Shown here piece by piece: positions 56,020 to 64,000 of a stretch of 64,000 bases of DNA. Within the stretch, counting starts at the first letter, position 1. Every line of letters begins with the position of its first letter. A program made the translations under genes and the position numbers. The notes under the pieces are model-generated. The model saw nothing but the letters and a program-made list of their open reading frames with translations. It was not told the DNA's origin and searched no databases. Where the stretch lies: positions 65,329,297-65,393,296 of the forward strand of contig NC_084836.1 in the NCBI RefSeq assembly GCF_033115175.1, written 5' to 3'. This DNA comes from Lepus europaeus. Its lineage: Eukaryota; Chordata; Mammalia; Lagomorpha; Leporidae.

Positions 56020-56620
56020 CGCCATAAACAAGAGTGTTAAATTGTTAAATCAACATCAAGAGTCACTGTGTGCTTATGTCCCATGTGGGATCTGTCCTTA
56101 ATGGGTTGTCCAATGTGAAGTAATGATATAGCTAGTACTGAAACAGTATTTTTATACTTTGTGTTTCTGTGTGGGTACAAACTGATGAAATCTTTACTTA
56201 GTATATACTGAATCGATCTTCTGTATATAAAGATAATTGAAAATGAAAAAAAAAAACCCTTGGGGTTAAATTGGAAATTACATAGAGAATTAATCAATTT
56301 TTAAAAAAATATCATGTAGGATCTCTGTCTTTAATGTGCTGTACACTGTTATTTAATGCTATAACTAGTACTCCAACAGTATTTTTCATTTTGTGTTGCT
56401 ATGTGAGGGCAAACTGTTGAAATCTTTACTTTATATATACTAAACTGATTTTCTGTATATAAAGAGAATTGAAAATGAATCTTGATGTGAATGGAAGGGG
56501 AGAGGGAGCGGGAAAGGGGAGGGTTGCAGGTGGGAGGGAAGTTATGGGAGGGGGGAAGCCATTGTAATCCATAAGCTGTACTTTGGAAATTTATATTCAT
56601 TAAATAAAAGATAAAAAAAA
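56020..56620 (+). mobile_element. L1 3'UTR insertion with doubled 3'UTR
   Basis: 5'-truncated insertion flanked by AGTAGTCACAAA duplications (56008-56019, with preceding A's from 56004, and 56621-56632). It contains two partial L1 3'UTRs in series: 56020-56250 ends in A11 without the purine tract; then after about 60 bp a second starts at about 56312 with the purine tract (56495-56560) and AAATAAAAG. The first A-run suggests an internally polyadenylated or recombined source. Confidence 0.82.
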
Positions 56621-56632
56621 AGTAGTCACAAA

Positions 56633-57141
56633 ATCATTAAAACCATCACAAGTGACTTTTTCAAATTTTAAGTAAATATATGAATATTTGAGGTTTTAAA
56701 AAATAAATGAGATTTCCATTTTTCACATTAATTGCATACTCTTTCACTAATTACATAAAATATTTTCATAATAATAAACACAGAAGCCCATCATGATGCA
56801 TAAAATGTTTTTTGGAACACTTGCTCATATTTTAAAACACCTAGTTTTTAATATATATATACATTTATCACTACTACTTAAAAGAACCTTCATCGTTATC
56901 ATTTGTATGATTGCATCAATGCATAAATTCAGTTCATTGGGAATTTTTAAATGGCTATTGATTTCTAGAAAAACTATGCTTACACATATTTACTAGAGGT
57001 AAAATTTCAGAATGCAAATTTATTTGTATATTGAGGCTTTTATATTAAAATACCAACATGCTGTTAAACAGATTATGGCAAACTATACATTCAAATTTTA
57101 TTTGTGGCCTATTTTTGTATCTATACTTAATTTTATACTTA
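56633..57141. other. AT-rich intergenic DNA
   Basis: Nothing recognised. Confidence 0.4.
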
Positions 57142-57153
57142 TAGCCATGTTTA

Positions 57154-58062
57154 TTTTTTTTATTTTTTTTTTAACTTTTATTTAATGAATATAAATTTCC
57201 AGTGTACAGCTTATGGATTACAGTGGCTTTCCCCTCCCATAACTTCCCTCCCACCCGCAACCCTCCCCTCTCCCGCTCCCTCTCCCCTTCCATTTGCATC
57301 AAGATTCATTTTCAATTCTCTTTATATACAGAAGATCAATTTAGTATAAAGGTTTCAACAGTTTGCACCCACATAGACACACAAAGTGAAACATACTGTT
57401 TGAGTACTAGTTATAGCATCAAATCAAAATGTACAGCACATTAAGGACAGAGATCCCACATGAGGAGCAAGTGCCCAGTGGCTCCTGTTGTTGACCCAAC
57501 AAATTGACACTCTAGTTTATGGTGCCAGTAACCACCCTAGGCTGTCGTCATGAGTTGCCAAGGCTATGGAAGCCTTCCAAGTTTGCCGACTCTGATCATA
57601 TTTAGACAAGGTCATAAAAGACAGAGTGAGAATAGTAACCAATGATCCTAAGAGTGGCATTAACCAGGTTTGAACAATTATACAGCATTAAGTGGGGAAG
57701 AGGACCATCAGTACACACATGTTGGGAGTAGAGCCATTGGTGGTAGAGTAGAGGTTATGATTACAAAGGAATGAGGCCCAAGTACGCTAGACAGGGTCTA
57801 GAACAAAGGACAGAGTCATTCTTAGAGGAGCTAAGAAAGGTGCTGTCTAAGCTACAATTAAGTTTTCTGATTGAGAGGCAAATAGAACCTGATAGAAGGG
57901 GCTTGATAATAATCTGGTGGGCTTTAGGCCTTGTAAGTTAAGAGGCCCAGACCTATCTATCTCTTCATATGGGGTATATCCTAAGGGAGGTGTGAACCTC
58001 CTAGGGGAAGGCACTCTGTTGACTTTCATTACTTGGCTGGCCTGGGAGGAGAGCTGGCCAGG
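57154..58062 (-). mobile_element. Composite retroviral/L1 3'UTR element, 5'-truncated copy
   Basis: 909 bp, homologous (about 95% or more by eye) to 22882-23787. In element sense: about 100 bp of retroviral protease-like sequence, the connecting region, L1 3'UTR with purine tract, AAATAAAAGTT and an A-run. Flanked by a perfect 12-bp duplication TAGCCATGTTTA at 57142-57153 and 58063-58074. The 5' truncation, A-tail and target duplication are the hallmarks of L1-machinery retrotransposition, here of an RNA already carrying the retroviral piece fused to L1 3'UTR. Confidence 0.93.
57847..58029 (-). pseudogene. Retroviral protease-like remnant
   Basis: Translation with RVPSPRRFTPPLG-type sequence parallels the protease flap-side segment of the provirus (around 33170-33110). 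It then jumps to sequence not in the provirus. Same remnant as at 23512-23754. Non-functional. Confidence 0.75.
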
Positions 58063-58074
58063 TAGCCATGTTTA

Positions 58075-59276
58075 ATGGCCCTATATGATTTGAGACATTC
58101 CATCAGCTAGCCATTTGTTTTAATTTTGTGTTGATCTTTCTATGATTTAGAGAAACTCAGGCTATGTTTCAGAAAACTAAAAACATTTTTCTGCGTAGGT
58201 CTCATATTTTCACATTAATTTATACATCCTTCATATTTATTTGTTATAGCAATTGCATCTACTCTTTAATAACAAAAATATTATTTATAATATTAATTAT
58301 CTGACTTTTTGCCTTTATATAATTTGGTTGCATCTAAGAAGAGCTTACCTGTTTCAATGCTTTATTTTTATAGTGGTTATTTCCTAATATTTTAACACAA
58401 ACATTTAAATAACTAGAGCCAAAGTTAAATATTCACAGTGTAAATTAGAATACACTTGCAGTGTAGTTACAATAAAATGTGTCATAAAAATTTATGGAAT
58501 ATTCAGAATGCCACAGTTTAGAAGGCAATACATTTGAAAGGCATATTTTAGAAAATATATGTTCAAAACTAGTGATATAAGTATTCAACTTAATATGTAA
58601 GTCAATGAAATAGATATGTATGTCTTTAGACAACACTATTTCTTATATTTCTTACAGCTTGACTATAAATAGAGGACTTACAGATCTATCCTAGTTTTTT
58701 TTTTTTTTTCTTGTAAATGAGAGCAGTCCTGAGGTTTAATAAACTTGCTTTCTTAGAGGAAGTGCTCAAACAGGAGTGACAATTAATTGGCGTGGGAGCA
58801 AAAATGTGCCATCCACGTATACAACAGAGTTTGAGAAGACTTTTCAGTAGACATCGTGCTCACACTTACAGCCATCAATGAAGCCCAGGGAGACTAAATT
58901 CATTATTTTAAATTTGACTTTGAACTTGGTGATAATGATACCAAATGTCAAAGTATTTTTCATACTTAATAGATGGAAAACTCAGAGATATATACGTATT
59001 TTTGTTTTTCCAGCTGTATAACTTTTATTTCTTCACATGTAGCAAATAAATTGTATGTTAAAATACTCTCTGTGTGGTGTATCTCAAAGGATGCTGAGTA
59101 TAAATTACATACCAGTAGGGAAACAGAACTACTATCAGTGTAGTGAGCCAACTCCATGGAACAAAATAATGTAAACACGTTTGGTCAAAGTGGTAAAACA
59201 AAAACTGAAGTTAATGTGGTTCTACAAAGCTTGTATGTAAAAATCCAGACAAGCTGTTATATGTTTACATTTTATC
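58075..59276. other. AT-rich intergenic DNA
   Basis: Nothing recognised; a short poly(T) at about 58696-58710. Confidence 0.4.
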
Positions 59277-59292
59277 AAGTACAAAGTCTTTT

Positions 59293-59622
59293 TTTTTTTT
59301 TTTTGACAGGCAGAGTGGACAGTGAGAGAGAGAGAGAAACAGAGAGAAAGGTCTTCCTTTGCTGTTGGTTCACCCTCCAATGGCCGCCACGGCCGGCACA
59401 CCACGCTGATCCGAAGGCAGGAGCCAGGTGCTTCTCCTGGTCTCCCATGGGGTGCAGGGCCCAAGCACTTGGGCCATCCTCTACTGCACTCCTGGGCCAC
59501 AGCAGAGAGCTGGCCTGGAAGAGGGGCAACCGGGACAGAATCCTGCGCCCTGACTGGGACTAGAACCCGGGGTGCTGGCACCGCAAGGCGGAGGATTAGC
59601 CTGTTGAGCCACGGCGCCGGCC
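59293..59622 (-). repeat. CSINE, young poly(T)-fronted type
   Basis: Reverse-oriented, CpG-rich, head ACGGCGCCGGCC. Perfect 16-bp duplication AAGTACAAAGTCTTTT at 59277-59292 and 59623-59638. Confidence 0.95.
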
Positions 59623-59902
59623 AAGTACAAAGTCTTTTAAGAAAGGTATGGAGAAATGATTACAATTAAATATTCACCTTTACCATACAGAAGAAATCTT
59701 ATACAGAAGAAAACCATAGTTTTGTTGAATTGCAAGGCATTGTGACATATAAAAACAAGAAAATTCAGTCTTAAGTGTTGATTATAAACATAAAACAAAT
59801 GAAGGAATTGCAATATAGAGCAATTTTACAAACTACTAAAACCATAAATTAAACAACAATGTAACAGCCCACCCAACAAGAATTGGTATTACTACAGAGA
59901 GG

Positions 59903-60450
59903 CATCCCCTATCATGAAGATTTCATGCTCAGACACATGGCTTTTGGAACAAATGGTAATGACCTGTGCTGTGTTAGCCTTCCTCACCACCCTCCTGTGT
60001 GTGGTTCTGTCCTACATATACATCATCAAGACCATTCTGAGATTCCCTTCTGCCCAGCAAAGGAAAAGGGCCTTTTCCACCTGCTCTTCTCACATGATTG
60101 TGGTTTCCATCGCCTATGGGAGCTGCATCTTCATCTACGTCAAATCTTCAGCTAAGAACTCTGTGGCTATCAACAAGGGAGTGGCGGTGCTGATGACGTC
60201 CATTGCTCCCATGCTGAACCCATTCATTTACACTGTGAGAAACCAGCAAGTGAGACAAGCGTTCAGCGATTCCTTCAAAAAGATCACATTGGTCTCAAAG
60301 AAGAAGGAGGATGAGCAAGTCTGTAAGTATTAAGCTCAGCACAAATCATTGAGCTCCAATTCTATGTGTCTCTTCTTGATCTTATCAGTGTTCAAGTAAA
60401 CCTTCCCACACATTTATTGCACCCGGACAAAAATACTCTGCACCATGGAA
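59903..60450 (+). pseudogene. Inverted, 5'-truncated OR6C-type pseudogene
   Basis: Encodes the OR6C C-terminal half only, from the second extracellular loop ([12 protein letters not shown]) to the stop at 60333, plus about 110 bp of OR 3' flank. Plus strand, opposite to the three intact genes. TM1-TM4 are absent, so no receptor. It is chimeric: up to AVLAFLTT it follows the gene at 16 kb (SPIM…LLEQMVM), then from [29 protein letters not shown] onwards, including the Lys-rich tail and 3' flank, it follows the gene at 49-50 kb. No poly(A) or target duplication seen. Confidence 0.93.
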
Positions 60451-61080
60451 GTTTACTCCTTTAATGTGTCCTTGCAAAACTTTTTCAAGATGAATTCCTG
60501 ATCAGAGATGTATTTTTATAGTAAACGTGAGCCCAGTTTCACTTCTAACCTAGCAAACAGTAATTAAAAACCAAGGAAAATAAGACAAAAGTAAATCCAA
60601 TAATGACACAAATATCCTATCTTAAATTTTCTTGGAATTCAAGAAAATGCTTTATTTACAGTTTTGGTTAAGTCTTCTATTCTAGATATTGCTGAATGGT
60701 TTGACTAAGTTAAAAATGTTGAGTGTCTTCTTGACAGAAGGATTTAGAGGCAAAGAAAAAATATAATATCTCAGAATTTATTTATTTCACTAATAATCCT
60801 AGAAGGGTACTCTCAACACGTGTGGAAAATGGAATTAAAAGTTTATTTTGCAGGAAATTTTTTTTAAATTCATGCATATGAGAAATTTTCAAAAAGTTCA
60901 TGAAAATGTGTATTATCAGAAAACTGCATGATTTTAAAAGTTTTGGACCCCAATAACTTATTGCTTAATTCCATTTCCACTGTGAAGTATTCTCATACAT
61001 ATAGGTAAATATTTTAAAGTACTATTATCAAGAAGTGACATGGTATAATTTTAAAAAGTTTAATTGTTAAAATAGAAAAT
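60451..61080. other. Intergenic DNA
   Basis: 60880-60960 has a TTCAAAAAGTTCATGAAAAT motif reminiscent of a mariner-type remnant; too short to call. Otherwise nothing recognised. Confidence 0.35.
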
Positions 61081-61081
61081 A

Positions 61082-61400
61082 GGGGCCGGTGCTGTGGTGT
61101 AGAGGGTAAAACTGCTGCTTGTAGGGCTGGTGTCCCATCTGGGTGCTGGTTCAAGTCCCGGCTGCTCCACTTCCAATCCAACTCTCTGCTGTGGCTTGGG
61201 AAAGCAGTAGAAGATGGCCCAAGTCCTTGGGCCTTTGCATCCATGTGGGAGACCTGGAGGAAGTTCCTGGCTCCTGGCTTCGGATCTGCACAGCTTTGGT
61301 GGTTGCTGTCATTTGGCGAGTGAACCGGTGGATGGAAGACCTGTCTCTCTGCCTCTGCCTCTCTGTAACTCTACCTTTCAGATAAATAAATAAGTATTAA
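61082..61400 (+). repeat. CSINE
   Basis: Forward-oriented full-length C repeat. GGGGCCGGTGCTGTGGTGTAG head, TTTCAGATAAATAAATAAG tail. AAAATAGAAAATA-like flanks on both sides indicate an A-rich target duplication. Confidence 0.92.
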
Positions 61401-62076
61401 AATATAGAAAATAAATATCTTAACTCATAATGTAGCTAAGTAAAGTAGTAGAACACAAAATGTTTATAATTTTTTCTCAAAAGAGCTCACGCAAATACCA
61501 AATGATTTTTCACTCTGATAGTTTTTTCATTATGACTTCTGTTTTCCATTTACATGTCAGTTTGAATATCCTTTCCACTTAGAGAAATCCTTTCCTCTTC
61601 TCCCACACATAGCCTTGGGTCTAGGGAGACGTAGCAGGTCTCTGTATCCCGTAGTAGGTAGAGCTTGTTCTAGCCCAGGTCCTGGTTGAGTACGTAGGCA
61701 CAGCCTACAGATTTTGGAACACTGAATATTTCACCTTTAAATAGTGTATTTGATGGAATTTTTACTTTTCAATGGAGAGACTAAACGGAACTTCTCAGTT
61801 GGTTAATATATATTTTTAGTTACCAAAAATAGGTACTTTTTTTCAGTGTAATGATGTACATATTACAGTAGTTGTTTCAATGGAATTTTGAAAAATTGAG
61901 TCAATGTGTCATCAGATAGAGTTAATGAATGGGCTGTTAATGGGAGGGAGAAAGTTAGGGCAAGCCATTGGACTGACACTAAGATTATTCTTACAAAGAA
62001 ACCCTTGCTTTCTTCTCATTCTGGATGGTTAGTTTTTTGATTCCAGTGTTGTTTTTTCTTTTGCTTGTAAGTGTGT
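61401..62076. other. AT-rich intergenic DNA
   Basis: Nothing recognised. Confidence 0.4.
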
Positions 62077-62093
62077 CAGTACTGCCTCTTTTT

Positions 62094-62336
62094 TTTTTTT
62101 TTTGACAGATAGAGAAAGAGAGAAAGGTTGATTCACTCCCCAGATGGCCGCTACAGCTGGTGCTACGCCGATCTGAAGCGAGCCAGGTGCTTCTTCCTGG
62201 TCTCCCATGAGGGTGCAGGGGCCCACGCACCAAGAGAGTTGGACTGGAAGAGGAACAACCGGGACTAGAACCGGTGCCCATATGGGATGCTGGTGCCGCA
62301 GGCGGAGGATTAACCAAGTAAGCCACAGCGCTGGCC
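62094..62336 (-). repeat. CSINE, young type, internally shortened
   Basis: Reverse-oriented with poly(T) and GACAGATAGAGAAAG start; parts of the body are deleted (for example about 60 bp around 62225). Duplication CAGTACTGCCTCTTTTT at 62077-62093 and 62337-62353. Confidence 0.92.
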
Positions 62337-62699
62337 CAGTACTGCCTCTTTTTATTCAGTGTGTAGTTAGCAAACTTTCGGCTAGTTCATTGGTCAACTT
62401 AAAATAGAATGATCAATGTAAATTGAGGCTTTGACAATTTAATTCTTTCAATAATTAATCCTACTCAAATAGAAAAGGACGTACAATTGTGGGATGGATA
62501 GCCATCTTAAAGTTATAGTGTAGAAATCTCTGCAAAGAGTTGTGTTAAAAACCAGAAAAAATCATTTAGAATAAAACTCTAGTTGTGTGAAAACCAAAAT
62601 TAATGATCTTAAATGAAAACTCATAGTTTGATGGAAAAGTTTAGATTGAGTCAGTGACCTCTGAACCTACATCAATCGATAGGTCCATGTAAAAATTTT

Positions 62700-62728
62700 T
62701 AATAAAATATTTATTTAATTATTTGAAT

Positions 62729-62764
<36 letters not shown>

Positions 62765-63034
62765 GACAGAAAGATCTTCCATCTGTTGGTTCACTCTCCA
62801 AATGGCCACAAAAGACAGGTCTGGGCCAGGCCATAGGCAGGAGTCAGGAGCTCCATCCAGGTCTTCCATTTGGTGGCAGAGGCTCAAATTCTTGGGCCAT
62901 TCTCCACTGCCTTTTCTGGTGGATTAGCAGGAAGATGGATGGGGAGCTCAGTGTCTGGGGCTAGAACTGGCATTTGACATGGGACATCAGCATCAAAATC
63001 AGCGACATAAGCTGCTGTACCACAGCACTGGCCC
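62700..63034 (-). repeat. CSINE
   Basis: Reverse-oriented older C repeat. (GA)n at about 62732-62760, head ACAGCACTGGCCCC. Confidence 0.85.
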
Positions 63035-63264
63035 CAGTAGCTCTATTTTTAATTGCTTTTAGGAACCTTCATACTGTTTTGCATAACGACTACACTAGTA
63101 TATGTTCCCACCAACTGTGTACCAGGATTCTCTTTTCACTGCTTTGAGTTACGTACCTCAAATATGTGCAGCTTTTTCCATCTCAGCAAACACCTTCATC
63201 TGATTGTTCAAGGAAGCTAATTCACAGAACAACCTTGAGGAGCTACTAGAATGGAGCATATAGT

Positions 63265-63307
63265 GGGGGGGGGGGGCTATAGCTCAGTGGTAGGGCATTT
63301 GACAGCA
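63265..63307 (+). tRNA. Truncated tRNA-Cys retropseudogene (5' half)
   Basis: After a 12-G run the sequence CTATAGCTCAGTGGTAGGGCATTTGAC follows the 5' half of tRNA-Cys (A-box TAGCTCAGTGG included) and stops around the anticodon loop. Flanking 13-bp near-identical repeats GAA(T/C)GGAGCATAT at 63249-63261 and 63308-63320 show insertion as a reverse-transcribed piece. No 3' half, no acceptor stem: not a functional tRNA. Confidence 0.8.
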
Positions 63308-63320
63308 GAACGGAGCATAT

Positions 63321-63779
63321 CAACAAGCCCTGATGGAAGGAATATTTGTGACTGAGGTAGGGGGAGTCCTATGTATAATATGGAATCCTGCATCCTTTAA
63401 AAGTAATTGTTCATGGCCCATGGCTATCTTATGCATGTTTCCCTGGTTCCATTCGGTCCTAGCTGGAAGCATGAGTATTTATTATATGCATGTATTGAAT
63501 TCTGTAAGCCATTCATAGAGTCCCAACCTTGATTTCATCAACAGTCAGATCTAATCGCTGTAATTTAATTAATTTGATTACTTTCTCAGAATGTACACAA
63601 GCTATTGACCTTATCTTTTTGTTTAAAATTCTGACTCTTCATTGTTCCATGATAAAGCATAAGTTTTCTTTTTGTAAATACAATCTTGAACATAATCTAC
63701 TTTCTAATATATTGAATATTTAAATTACTTGTATATCATGAATGTTTATATTAAGATGGTATGCTATTCAAGGTATTTA
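63321..63779. other. Intergenic DNA
   Basis: Nothing recognised. Confidence 0.4.
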
Positions 63780-64000
63780 AATAGAGGGTGACTATAGATA
63801 GACAATATATTGTATATTTTCCTATTAGAAAATTGAAAGAGTATTTTGGATGTTTTCACTATGAAGAAATGTTAAATACTTGAAAGGATAGATGTATTTA
63901 CCTGATTGAACATTGTACAAAACATCACATTGTAACAGAAACATTGTAACAAAATATCACATAGTACCCCATCAAAATGTACAATTTTTACGTCTCTTAG
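63780..64000 (+). mobile_element. Old mammalian L1 3' end
   Basis: GAGGGTGACTATAGATAGAC…TATTGTATATTTTCC…ACATCACATTGTAAC…CATAGTACCCCATCAAAATG: the typical 3'UTR end of an old L1 subfamily, sense orientation, reaching the edge of the window. Confidence 0.75.

Noticed and set aside
60880-60960. Mariner-like palindromic repeat
   Set aside because: Resemblance is limited to one arm motif; no terminal repeats or TA duplication could be shown.
63265-63307. Functional tRNA gene
   Set aside because: Only the 5' half is present; there is no B-box, variable loop or acceptor 3' strand.

Overview
The window is mammalian nuclear DNA and almost certainly lagomorph, most likely European rabbit. The evidence is about two dozen rabbit-type C repeats (tRNA-derived CSINEs with a GGCCGGCGC-type head and an AAATAAATCTTT-type tail), rabbit-type L1 3'UTRs with a G-rich purine tract, and AT-rich intergenic DNA around single-exon olfactory receptor (OR) genes. 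There is no operon structure. The identification comes from repeat families recognised by eye, not from a database search.

Layout. (1) 0-22 kb: intergenic DNA with CSINEs and old L1 pieces. It holds two intact OR6C-type genes on the minus strand (5622-6602 and 15957-16892), a 132-bp copied OR scrap (18954-19085) and a Tigger/pogo DNA-transposon fossil (about 19.98-22.30 kb). (2) 22.9-27.3 kb: a minus-strand composite retroelement. In its own sense it runs L1 5'UTR, C-terminal part of L1 ORF1, an unidentified segment, a degenerate retroviral NC/protease fragment, L1 3'UTR and A-tail. (3) 27.3-38.8 kb: the 3' end of a plus-strand L1, split by a complete 9.6-kb class I (gammaretrovirus-like) provirus on the minus strand. 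(4) 38.8-48.8 kb: old L1 ORF2 debris riddled with CSINEs, plus a second copy of the unidentified segment with L1 ORF1/ORF2 sequence (44.72-46.44 kb). (5) 49.3-50.3 kb: a third intact OR6C-type gene on the minus strand. (6) 51-64 kb: L1 3'UTR copies, a 5'-truncated second copy of the composite element with a clean target-site duplication (57154-58062), an inverted chimeric OR pseudogene (59903-60450), a retroposed half tRNA-Cys (63.26-63.31 kb), and more SINEs.

The host genes form a small OR6C-type cluster made by tandem duplication. The three intact genes share orientation, start context and C-terminal sequence, and their upstream flanks carry paralogous non-coding blocks.

The provirus is very young by the sequence itself: its two 566-bp LTRs read identical, it has a 4-bp target duplication, and the empty site in the L1 can be read. 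gag and env are open. pol carries one visible nonsense codon in reverse transcriptase.

The most unusual item is the composite L1/retrovirus element. A second copy, with poly(A) and a 12-bp target duplication, shows that the fused retroviral-L1 transcript has been mobilised as one unit.
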